Source: Deltaproteobacteria bacterium (GTDB lineage Bacteria > Desulfobacterota > Dissulfuribacteria > Dissulfuribacterales > JALVPX01). Taken from it: a DNA stretch of 17,520 bases. Both the position numbers and the translations under genes were made by a program. The notes under the pieces are model-generated. The model made no database searches. It worked only from the letters and a program-made list of their open reading frames with translations, and was not told the DNA's origin. Location: assembly GCA_027031565.1 (NCBI GenBank), contig JALVPX010000072.1, positions 1 through 17,520 on the forward strand, written 5' to 3'. Positions 1 to 7,000 of the stretch are shown in pieces (positions within the stretch are counted from its first letter, which is position 1; each line of letters starts with the position of its first letter).

Positions 1-2781
1 CAGGCTGTAGTCGTCTCTTAGGAGGAGATCAGTGGGTAGATATAGGGCGATCCCACCGAGACGCTCGGTGTACACTTGAACATTCCAATCGTCTGCCAAC
101 TCCACATAACACGTCCCAAAGCTGTCCCCTCTGGACCAGACATCTCCCCCAGGCATCAGGAACTCAAAATTATCCTGGTCATTATAAAAGGTAATATATG
201 GATATTTTGAAAAAAGGGAGAGATTTTGCGGCAAGGTGTAGTCTTGATAATTTCTGTTTGAATCATACACGTATAGCCTTACGGTGTTGTCTTCCATGTA
301 CTCCAAGTGATCTACAAAGAGTGTGTGGCCAGTGGGCCGACAGGAGAAATCGTCTTTCACAGGCCAGCCCAGGATGGAGATGCCACCGTGCCTGTCAGAG
401 CGCAGTTCCTCTGCCACCTGTTCCAAGACCTCGTTGGTGGAAAGGTAGAAATTCTGGATTAACCTTGATATGAACTCATTACTTATGACAGTACCCTGGT
501 GGGCGTCTAGGAACCTTCTCACTGTCGTATCCACAGACTCATCCCACTGGGAGATGTCCTTGTCACCACCATAGAGTGGGCTGTAGGAACCAGACCTGTA
601 CATGGCAGCCGTGGCTGTAGTAAAGCCAGTACACCTCCCTTGTGCTGCTGCAAGGTAACGATAGAATGGGTAGTAAAAGAGGGACCTTACTGTTGGGACA
701 CCTATATCATCCAAGGAATCTACACAGAAGAAGGATTCAATGTATGAATCCAGTCCGAGTATCTCCAGAATGAGCTTTTGCACCCAGCCCCCAAGGCCCT
801 TTACTACCTCTTGGAGTCCAGACCCTGGACGTCCAACATGGCATTCACACCCGAAATCATCCAGGCAGGTATTGGGGAGGACGAAAGGAGGAAATGGACA
901 TATGGAGACCCGTGCATATATCTCGTCTCCAAAGGTCATGAGATATTCATCCCAGCACATTTCATCGTTACCGCTGTTGGGAAATGGCAGGCCATATTCC
1001 ATCTGGATGGGGCGTTTTACTGAAAGCCGTCCCTTTGCTACTGTCCTGAGCCCTTCTGTATTTCGTGCCATAATGGTTATGTAGAGATGCTTGGGGTCTG
1101 CCGGCCGCGGCAACAGACGAGTTGGCACTGTAAACTCAAAGGTATTTTCCCACCTTCTCGGACTATTGTCCAATACATAGGGGTAATATAGGACCTGCTC
1201 ATTATGTGACGAACGAATGGAGACTTCAATGGCTTTAAGCCCAAAATCACTCGTTCCAAGTATTTGAGCAACCTGCACCCTAAGATAGAATTCTTCTCCT
1301 GGATAGATACCAGAAGGTAGGGTCATATTTTTGTTGATGATCTGATAGCGTATAGTAGGCCTTAACCCAGTACCAACATAGACCTCTCTACACCGCACAT
1401 CAGACATATTCCCATACTCATCTATTGCCCTAGTACAGTAGAGATGCGGACCGATATCAGGATGCACTGTAACAGAGCAACTGCAAGAGTCACTGGCACA
1501 CAACTGGACGTCCTTGGGAGAGCTCGTTCTACCGGCCTCCCAGATCATGATCCTCTTAGGGGCCCCGCCTCCTACACCCAAAAGGGCATCAAGGTCGTAC
1601 GCCGTCTTAAGCATGGACTCGTTCCCACCCAGATAGGATGGGATCTCTACAAGGTTGTTTGTGAAATTGGGCTCCACGTATTGCTGGGTGTTGCTCCCAG
1701 TATCGCACTCGTAGACCTCTGCAGTGAGGGTCAGCGCCTCGCCTGGTTCATAGAGTTGAACAAGACCAGCGGGAAGCGCTGGGATAACTTCAAGATTCGA
1801 TGTTGCGTGCCCCTCATCTTTTGATGTGGCTAGTAAGACAGTGGGCGGCACAATGTCCGCTGGATAGTCACAGTCTGAGGTACAGGTCTCGTTTGACGAG
1901 CATACGCCATCTCCACACTCTGGCCCTCCTCCGCTGCCACTCAATAGTACCTGGAGCTTTGGCCTTAAGGTATCGTATTTAGAGGACTGGCCAAAGAATA
2001 CGAAGGAGTCAAAGGGGCCATCGTCACTCACACGCTCATGGAGCATCAAAAAGATCGAGGCCTCCTCCCGTCCCTCTCCAAGCCACTGGTTGACAAGGTC
2101 TGTTATGTCCACTGAGAGGACCTGTCTGTCCCCAAGTTCATCAGCCTCTTCTATGGTCCCAGTAGCATGATGGGACGCGCTACTCCAGTCCACGAATGTC
2201 TCAATACTGGAGTAGCAGTAGTCGCTAAGGCAGATGGTTTTAAAGGAATTTGGGTCCCACTCATTTGAGGTCTCATATACGTAGAAATCCATGTCGCCTT
2301 CCACACCATTTGCTGGATTTGCAAGGGCGAGGCGGACGGAGGCCTTTAGGACCTGGGATGCCCCGATTGACCCAAGATCCACCTTTAACAATATCCCTGT
2401 CTTTTCTGAGATGTCTGAATCGAGATTGGACGATGCCAGAAAAAGATAATTAGAGTTGGGATAACCACACCTGGACAGCCCAACCCCTTTTATTGAGTGG
2501 GTCTGATTCAAAAAGTTTACAGCATATTTTATTGGAAGGAGCTTGAGCTGGAATCTTGTATAGATCCCTGTAAGATCCGGGCCGTTTAGGGTATCTACAA
2601 GAGAGGTGTCATTGGCCCCAAGCACCCCCGTCCCTGGTATAGGACCTAGCGTGGTTGTATCGAGTGGGGATTGTGCCTGGGATGATCCTACCATCACCAT
2701 AAGGCACAAAAGTAAACCCATTGATATCCCTTGTAAAAGTGAGGGCTTAATCCAAAATTTAGGACCTTTCTGGCTGATCAT
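1..2781 (-). CDS. Large secreted protein: DNRLRE-type module, CGDGVC motif and papain-like cysteine hydrolase-like region (partial, 3' end outside window)
   Basis: The minus-strand frame is open from ATG at 2781 to base 1 without a stop, giving 927 residues with the C-terminus missing. Residues 1-36 look like a signal peptide (hydrophobic core around 20-31, likely cut after SSQA). Residues about 103-282 resemble a DNRLRE/CBM96-type beta-sandwich: a long strand-rich stretch, then VDITDLVNQWL and a closing segment DTLRPKLQVLL. A cysteine motif CGDGVCSSNETCTSDC follows at 289-304. The middle (310-600) is Cys-containing and beta-rich, without a family I recognise. Residues 711-726 (AAAQGRCTGFTTATAA), then GHTLF at 818-822 and YVYDSN at 837-842, match the Cys, His, Asp/Asn order of papain-fold hydrolases (C717, H819, D840). 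A G-rich ribosome-binding stretch lies about 10 bases upstream; the next upstream ATG is out of frame. It lies downstream of a two-component system that may control it. Secretion is likely; enzymatic activity is inferred. Confidence 0.85.
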   Translation of the reverse strand, partial: MISQKGPKFWIKPSLLQGISMGLLLCLMVMVGSSQAQSPLDTTTLGPIPGTGVLGANDTSLVDTLNGPDLTGIYTRFQLKLLPIKYAVNFLNQTHSIKGVGLSRCGYPNSNYLFLASSNLDSDISEKTGILLKVDLGSIGASQVLKASVRLALANPANGVEGDMDFYVYETSNEWDPNSFKTICLSDYCYSSIETFVDWSSASHHATGTIEEADELGDRQVLSVDITDLVNQWLGEGREEASIFLMLHERVSDDGPFDSFVFFGQSSKYDTLRPKLQVLLSGSGGGPECGDGVCSSNETCTSDCDYPADIVPPTVLLATSKDEGHATSNLEVIPALPAGLVQLYEPGEALTLTAEVYECDTGSNTQQYVEPNFTNNLVEIPSYLGGNESMLKTAYDLDALLGVGGGAPKRIMIWEAGRTSSPKDVQLCASDSCSCSVTVHPDIGPHLYCTRAIDEYGNMSDVRCREVYVGTGLRPTIRYQIINKNMTLPSGIYPGEEFYLRVQVAQILGTSDFGLKAIEVSIRSSHNEQVLYYPYVLDNSPRRWENTFEFTVPTRLLPRPADPKHLYITIMARNTEGLRTVAKGRLSVKRPIQMEYGLPFPNSGNDEMCWDEYLMTFGDEIYARVSICPFPPFVLPNTCLDDFGCECHVGRPGSGLQEVVKGLGGWVQKLILEILGLDSYIESFFCVDSLDDIGVPTVRSLFYYPFYRYLAAAQGRCTGFTTATAAMYRSGSYSPLYGGDKDISQWDESVDTTVRRFLDAHQGTVISNEFISRLIQNFYLSTNEVLEQVAEELRSDRHGGISILGWPVKDDFSCRPTGHTLFVDHLEYMEDNTVRLYVYDSNRNYQDYTLPQNLSLFSKYPYITFYNDQDNFEFLMPGGDVWSRGDSFGTCYVELADDWNVQVYTERLGGIALYLPTDLLLRDDYSL

Positions 2782-2841
2782 TTCCCCTGTTCCCCCCTGT
2801 CTTGTGCATTTAAGCGTGCTCTAAATAACGCTGAGACATCA

Positions 2842-2873
2842 CTCTACTTAGAGGATGAACCTAATTGGACCAA
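2842..2873. promoter_or_regulatory. Two short palindromes in the leader of the secreted-protein gene
   Basis: CTCTA-CT-TAGAG (2842-2853) and TTGGACCAA (2865-2873) are short dyads in the 141-bp gap between the response regulator and the secreted protein. They could be operator-like sites or chance. No convincing -35/-10 pair was found here. Confidence 0.2.
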
Positions 2874-2890
2874 CACTCAATTCCCATAAG

Positions 2891-2910
2891 TGGGTACAAG
2901 TTGGGTACAA
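2891..2910 (-). repeat. 9-bp direct repeat, possible NarL-type regulator binding site
   Basis: TGGGTACAA occurs at 2891-2899 and again at 2902-2910, an 11-bp period that puts both copies on one face of the helix. Read on the minus strand each copy contains TACCCA, which fits 6 of 7 positions of the NarL heptamer consensus TACYYMT. The pair lies about 110 bp upstream of the secreted-protein start and just after the response-regulator stop. That the adjacent regulator binds here is inference. Confidence 0.4.
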
Positions 2911-2922
2911 TGGGAGGATGGG

Positions 2923-3561
2923 TCAGAGAAGACCCTTCATCTTGGCCTTTCTAAGGGCCTCGCGCCTACCGTGTGCCTGCAGCTTCTCATAGATGCGCTT
3001 TATGTGGGTATGAATGGTATGGTAGCTTACCTTGAACTGTGAGGCGATCTCCTTATAGGAGAGGCCTCGCTCCAGGGCCTTAAGGATATTCATCTCCCGA
3101 TCGGTCAATGACTCGCCACTTCCCCCTCGTGATATATCACCTTGAAACTCTTTGATTAGCGCCCTTGCAACCTTTGCGGTCATGGGTACGCCGCCCTCGT
3201 AGAGTTTGAGTACCGATTCTATGAGCTCAGAAGGTGTGCAACCCTTCAGCACATAACCTGTGGCCCCTGCCTTTAGGGCAGAGAGCACCATGTCGATCTC
3301 GTCGTAAACAGTATAGGCCAGAAACTCTGCGTCTGGGTAGATGCCCTTGGCAGCCCTTATGAAATCTGCGCCGTCCATGTCCGGGAGCCCAAGGTCCACG
3401 AGCACCACATCGGGCCTAAAGTCTTCCAGGATCTTGAGGGCCTCTTTGCCGGTAGTGGCGCTCTTCACCTGTGAAAAACTCGGCTCTCCATAAAATAGGA
3501 TCTGGAGGGTCTGGACCAAAATTGGGTCGTCTTCCAGGATCAATAGATCAATGGCCTTCAT
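2923..3561 (-). CDS. NarL/LuxR-family response regulator
   Basis: This 212-residue protein has an N-terminal receiver domain (about 4-120) with the acidic pair D11/D12, phosphoacceptor D56 in VLVDLGLPDMDG, T84, and the conserved lysine K106 in YVLKG. A C-terminal LuxR-type helix-turn-helix follows (about 150-206; SLTDREMNILKALERGLSYK then the recognition helix near VSYHTIHTHIKRIYEKL). It should be phosphorylated by the histidine kinase encoded 47 bp upstream and then bind DNA as a dimer. The ATG at 3561 is preceded by AGGGG six bases upstream. The regulator belongs to the class whose partners are HisKA_3 kinases, as here. The likely target is the secreted-protein gene immediately downstream, but other targets are possible. 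Confidence 0.93.
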   Translation of the reverse strand: MKAIDLLILEDDPILVQTLQILFYGEPSFSQVKSATTGKEALKILEDFRPDVVLVDLGLPDMDGADFIRAAKGIYPDAEFLAYTVYDEIDMVLSALKAGATGYVLKGCTPSELIESVLKLYEGGVPMTAKVARALIKEFQGDISRGGSGESLTDREMNILKALERGLSYKEIASQFKVSYHTIHTHIKRIYEKLQAHGRREALRKAKMKGLL

Positions 3562-3608
3562 CTCAGCCCCTGTCTAATATGTGATTCCAGAAGGTCTCTA
3601 GGGCACAC

Positions 3609-5408
3609 TTAAAACTCTGCCAGTGGGAACCAAAACGTCACCTCTACCCCCTCACCTTTAGGACGTGTATCCACCTTACAGAACCCACCAAGCTCTCTTG
3701 CCCTTGATTCCATGTTCAAGATCCCGCGTCCAGGCGCAATGCGCACTTCGCTGGCCGTTCCATTGTCTCTTATATTCATTTTAAATGCCCTGGGCCCTAT
3801 ATCTATGATTACTTCAATAACTTGGCAGTCTGAGTGCTTTATGGCATTTTCTATTGCCTCGTGGAATATCCTTGTGGTGTGAAACCACTGAAGCGCAGAT
3901 GGTGGTGTATGAGGACTCCGTTCTTCTCTTGCCCTGATCTCAAATCTGATCCCGTGGGGTCTCAAGAGACGCCGCCCTTCTTCAGTGAGAAAGTCTATCA
4001 ATCCCTTCCACGAGGCGGTATGGGCCTCGAGTGCGCCCATGTAACCCTTTAATTCATGGATGGCGCTGTGTGATATCTCTGAGATGTGGCCAACATTCCT
4101 ATAGAGCTCGTCAGTGGAAGGTTTCTTATAAAGTGCGATATCTGAGAGCATTTTTATGTTTGTAAGGTGCCTCCCCAGTCCGTCGTGGAGTTCCCGAAGG
4201 AGCCTCCCCTTTTCCTTTGTCAACGTCACCACCTTCCTGTGTTCAGCCAAGACCCTGTGTACCACTACGACAAAGAGGGACAGCGTAAAAGCGAACATAC
4301 CATAGGGATAGAGGAGATTGCTCGTCTGGATCATCCCACTGTTTCTAAGGACCTCATGGACGACCCCTGCCACCATGAGCAAGAGCCCGCAAAAAACGAT
4401 CCCTGCCCACGCCTTACCCTCCCTTATACCCATGGCACAGAGTACCAGCACCACCAACCCGTCCACTATGTACATAGATCTCACCACAGAGGTTATACTA
4501 GTAAATGCGGTCCAAAATGCGCTGGCGCTAGTGGGCACCAGGAGGATTAAAAGGCCCAAAGAGGCCAAGATAGAATGGAGCGTCTGAAGGACGGTCACGG
4601 CCTTCTTCGAAAGAGGAGGTGAAAAGTGCCTCATGAACCAGATGAGTGGCATGGGTATGAAGAGGAATGCCAAAAAATTAAAGAGCATGGCGTTATAGTC
4701 TGTGAAAAGGAATGGGAGGCTGAGACTAGTTATGGAATAGGCTGCTACAAGTATGGAAAAAAGGCCAAAAGAGGCAAAGAGCAAGTCTCTCAGGCCGAAG
4801 AGATAAAATATCACGCTGAAGAGGCCTATAAAAGAAAAGATGATCCCAAGGGCGAAGACAGGGACTTCGCGCTTTAAGACAGTACCAACGATCTTTCCAT
4901 AAGAACCAATGATGGGCGGCTCTTCAAGGCCCACCAGTGAATACCAAGACATTACCTTCATGGTAACCTCCATTCCGCCAGCCCCATCAGGTAGCGGCAA
5001 GATAAGCACTGGCAGGTCCAATGCCTTTGGACCAGAGAGGGCCAATCTATCGAGATCGCTAAAAATCAGTCTCCTGCCTACCTTTAGTGATATGGCTGTG
5101 TATACACGACCGATGTAGATATGACTGCCATGCCCAAGGCCTTCTGGAAGCTCAAAGACAAATTGAACGCAAGAGGGCTTTTCATCTGTCTTTAGGAGAA
5201 GTCCGCTTTTGAGAGGGATTAGGGGCCGGGCGCCACCACTACACCACCTGTATGAAGAGGCCTGTTTCAATCGAATAGGCCCTACAAGGTCTTTTGCCGT
5301 TGATGAGAAGGCGGAGGAGCAAGTTAATATGACAGATAGAAAGACCATAATTATGGCGTATAAGAGGGAAATCGTGCGCCTCTGACCTTCCCCCGATTTA
5401 GTTGACAT
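3609..5408 (-). CDS. Membrane sensor histidine kinase (NarX/LiaS/DesK type); N-terminus rewritten by IS
   Basis: From ATG 5408 this is 599 residues. It has an N-terminal hydrophobic signal segment (about 13-33), a periplasmic sensor stretch of about 150 residues, then a block of roughly seven membrane helices (about 183-385) resembling 7TM-type sensors. The HisKA_3 domain has phospho-acceptor H408 in LLRELHDGLGRHL. The HATPase_c domain has the N-box HEAIENAIKH (N521), G1 RDNG and G2 GRGILNM. It should autophosphorylate and pass phosphate to the regulator encoded directly downstream. The ATG and codons for MSTKSGEGQ lie inside the terminal repeat of the IS; native sequence starts at RRTIS. The original start is therefore lost, and translation may re-initiate after the transposase stop (TAA, 4 nt gap, ATG). 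The same frame is open up to 5516, but that extension is antisense-like reading of the transposase gene and is rejected. The signal sensed is unknown. Confidence 0.85.
   Translation of the reverse strand: MSTKSGEGQRRTISLLYAIIMVFLSVILTCSSAFSSTAKDLVGPIRLKQASSYRWCSGGARPLIPLKSGLLLKTDEKPSCVQFVFELPEGLGHGSHIYIGRVYTAISLKVGRRLIFSDLDRLALSGPKALDLPVLILPLPDGAGGMEVTMKVMSWYSLVGLEEPPIIGSYGKIVGTVLKREVPVFALGIIFSFIGLFSVIFYLFGLRDLLFASFGLFSILVAAYSITSLSLPFLFTDYNAMLFNFLAFLFIPMPLIWFMRHFSPPLSKKAVTVLQTLHSILASLGLLILLVPTSASAFWTAFTSITSVVRSMYIVDGLVVLVLCAMGIREGKAWAGIVFCGLLLMVAGVVHEVLRNSGMIQTSNLLYPYGMFAFTLSLFVVVVHRVLAEHRKVVTLTKEKGRLLRELHDGLGRHLTNIKMLSDIALYKKPSTDELYRNVGHISEISHSAIHELKGYMGALEAHTASWKGLIDFLTEEGRRLLRPHGIRFEIRAREERSPHTPPSALQWFHTTRIFHEAIENAIKHSDCQVIEVIIDIGPRAFKMNIRDNGTASEVRIAPGRGILNMESRARELGGFCKVDTRPKGEGVEVTFWFPLAEF
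5383..5407 (-). repeat. IS terminal inverted repeat, orfB end
   Basis: It matches 6613-6637 in inverse orientation at 21 of 25 positions, with the outer 14 bases identical. It encodes, on the minus strand, residues 2-9 of the kinase reading frame (STKSGEGQ). Confidence 0.85.
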
Positions 5409-5412
5409 CGGG

Positions 5413-6282
5413 TTAGGCTGCAAGTTTAAAATAGGCCGTCTCGTATTCAGCCGGGCTTTTGTAGCCCAGCGTTGAGTGAAGACGGCTCCGGTTATAGAAC
5501 CGCTCAATGTACTCAAAAATGCTTTGGCGAGCGTGGAAGCGGGTCGGATATCTCTGGTAAAATACCAGTTCCTGCTTCAGGCTGCCAAAGAAACTTTCAA
5601 TTGGGGCGTTGTCCCAGCAGTCGCCCTTGCGGCTCATGCTGCAACACATACCGTGTTTGGCCAGTAATGACTGGAAGTCAGCGCTGGCATACTGTGAACC
5701 GCGATCAGAATGAAATATGAGTAGTGATGATGGCTGTCGCCTTTGTACTGCCATGTTCAGTGCATTCATGACCAGTTGTCGGGTCATGCGCTTGTCCATG
5801 GCCCAGCCAACAACCGACCAGGAAAATAGGTCCATGACCACCGCCAGGTAAAGCCAGCCTTCAGTGGTCCAGATATAGGTGATGTCACCGGCCCAGACCT
5901 GGTTGGGCTTTGCAGGAGAAAAATCCTGCTTCAGCAGGTTAGGCGCAACCGGGAAGTCGTGTTTCGAGTTCGTGGTTGCCTTATAGCGTCGCTTCGTTTT
6001 TGCACGTAGGCCATCTTCCCGCATAAGGTAACCGACGCGATTCTCACTGCAGGGAATATCCTGCTTTTTGAGTGCCTGATAAACGCGAGGGCTACCATAA
6101 GTACCCTGGCTATGTTGATGCACTTTACGAATAGCCTCAAGCAGCTTGGCATTCGCCTGGCTACGCTGGGATTCAGACTTTCTGCGCCAGGCATAGTAGC
6201 CTCTGCGGGAAACATTCAGCACGTCACACATGACCGCGATGGGAAATTCAGCTTGGTGTTTCTGCATAAAGCCAAAGATCAC
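5413..6282 (-). CDS. IS3-family transposase OrfB (DDE integrase domain)
   Basis: The 289-residue product starts at a GTG (6282). It has an HTH_21-like N-terminal part (about 40-105) followed by the rve integrase core with D133 (AGDITYI), D193 (HSDRGSQY) and E229 (NAPIESFFGSLK), the DD(35)E spacing of IS3 elements. The C-terminus FYNRSRLHSTLGYKSPAEYE is a family signature. OrfB is normally made as an OrfAB fusion by -1 frameshifting. In this copy the -1 frame from orfA meets TGA at 6281-6279, just before the OrfB frame opens, so a fusion would need an extra base. The coding domain itself is intact. The stop TAA lies 4 nt before the ATG that now starts the histidine kinase. Confidence 0.92.
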   Translation of the reverse strand: MIFGFMQKHQAEFPIAVMCDVLNVSRRGYYAWRRKSESQRSQANAKLLEAIRKVHQHSQGTYGSPRVYQALKKQDIPCSENRVGYLMREDGLRAKTKRRYKATTNSKHDFPVAPNLLKQDFSPAKPNQVWAGDITYIWTTEGWLYLAVVMDLFSWSVVGWAMDKRMTRQLVMNALNMAVQRRQPSSLLIFHSDRGSQYASADFQSLLAKHGMCCSMSRKGDCWDNAPIESFFGSLKQELVFYQRYPTRFHARQSIFEYIERFYNRSRLHSTLGYKSPAEYETAYFKLAA

Positions 6283-6574
6283 CTCGGGTTGTTGGAGAAG
6301 ATGGCCATTGCTTTTTTAAAATGTCACGCTCCATTTTCAGGCGTTGGTTTTCACGCCTAAGACGGCTGATTTCTTCAGCTTCAGAGGTCTGCTTTCCTTT
6401 GCCAGGAAAGGCCTCGCCGGGATTCTCGCTGTACTGACGAATCCACTTATAGAGCATGCTGGGGTGGATCTCCAGATCTCTGGCCACCTCAGCAACAGAA
6501 TGGCCGCTGCCAGTTATCAGGTCAACCGTCTCTACCTTGAATTCACGGGTGTACGTCCTTCTCTTCGAAACCAC
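6248..6574 (-). CDS. IS3-family transposase OrfA (HTH_Tnp_1)
   Basis: The product is 108 residues from GTG 6574, chosen because AGGAGG lies six bases upstream; the frame extends further to a GTG inside the terminal repeat (6619), which has no such site. The N-terminal helix-turn-helix (TREFKVETVDLITGSGHSVAEVARDLEIHPSMLYKWI) recognises the IS ends. It is followed by a heptad-type coiled coil (EEISRLRRENQRLKMERDILKK) for multimerisation. An A6G slippery run (6311-6317) lies just after ERDIL. The reading frame overlaps the start of orfB by 35 nt. Confidence 0.88.
   Translation of the reverse strand: MVSKRRTYTREFKVETVDLITGSGHSVAEVARDLEIHPSMLYKWIRQYSENPGEAFPGKGKQTSEAEEISRLRRENQRLKMERDILKKQWPSSPTTRGDLWLYAETPS
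6311..6317 (-). promoter_or_regulatory. Programmed frameshift slippery site AAAAAAG
   Basis: On the minus strand the sequence TTTTAAAAAAGC in the codons for ILKK of orfA holds the A6G heptamer used for -1 frameshifting in IS3 elements. Reading -1 gives KKAMAIFSNNPR and then TGA; the expected continuation (PEVIFGFMQKH) lies one further base out of phase. Confidence 0.6.
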
Positions 6575-6612
6575 ATCAGTCCTCCTGATGTTGTTGCAGC
6601 AGCTTTTCGGAC

Positions 6613-6637
6613 TGTCCACAATTTCGGGGGAAGGTCA
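6613..6637 (-). repeat. IS terminal inverted repeat, orfA end
   Basis: It is the inverse of 5383-5407 (21 of 25 matches, outer 14 identical). Its outermost three bases read TGA on the minus strand and form the stop codon of queF. Confidence 0.85.
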
Positions 6638-7000
6638 TTTTTCCACCTTGATAACTGTGTGGACATTTCCCCTTGGATGAAAATCTCCTTCCACGTAAAG
6701 GTATTTTGGCTTTAAGGCCGCTTCCAGGGCTGCGAAGATTTCATTAGTGGACTCTTCATGTGAAATATGGCGATCCCTGTATGCATTCAGAAAAAGCTTG
6801 AGAGACTTGAGCTCCACGATCCATTTGTCTGGAACATAATTTATCCTGATTGTGGCAAAGTCTGGATACCCAGACCTGGGGCAAAGGCAGGTGAACTCAG
6901 GAAATGTTATTTCTACAGTATAGTCCTGTTCAGGACTTGGGTTTGGCCAAGGCTCCAGTTTTGCCTTTTGAATGGCTTCTTCTCCATATTTCATTATCAT
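6635..7000 (-). CDS. queF: NADPH-dependent preQ0 reductase QueF (short form), stop codon supplied by IS
   Basis: QueF reduces 7-cyano-7-deazaguanine (preQ0) to preQ1, a step towards queuosine in tRNA. The 121-residue product shows the T-fold motif EFTCLCPRSGYPDFATI, with the likely nucleophile C40 and D47, the family motif ELKSLKLF, and the H/E region DRHISHEES. The C-terminal motif is DFHPRGNVHTVI. ATG 7000 was chosen because AAAGG is four bases upstream; ATG 6994 is a near-equal alternative (119 residues). The start lies inside the upstream deacetylase gene, a 71-nt overlap. The last native codon is AAA at 6638-6640 and the TGA comes from the IS terminus, so a few C-terminal residues may be missing; the core domain is intact. 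Confidence 0.92.
   Translation of the reverse strand: MIMKYGEEAIQKAKLEPWPNPSPEQDYTVEITFPEFTCLCPRSGYPDFATIRINYVPDKWIVELKSLKLFLNAYRDRHISHEESTNEIFAALEAALKPKYLYVEGDFHPRGNVHTVIKVEK

Larger units (their letters stand above)
5383..6637 (-). mobile_element. IS3-family insertion sequence, about 1255 bp
   Basis: The element is bounded by terminal inverted repeats beginning 5'-TGACCTTCCCCCGA at both ends and carries orfA and orfB of an IS3-type transposase. Both ends start with TG, as is usual in the family. The flanking bases are CTC (5380-5382) and TTT (6638-6640), so no 3- or 4-bp target duplication is visible. That points to later recombination or deletion at one flank, or to a mosaic junction. The transposase genes are on the minus strand, in the same direction as both neighbours. 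Exact subgroup is not assigned. Confidence 0.9.

Noticed and set aside
1444..1824. 126-codon plus-strand open frame
   Set aside because: It lies antisense to the continuous 927-codon secreted-protein frame and has no recognisable domain.
5409..5516. 36-codon N-terminal extension of the histidine kinase frame
   Set aside because: It is a shifted reading of the transposase OrfB 3' end; the kinase ATG at 5408 and the IS boundary explain the frame better.
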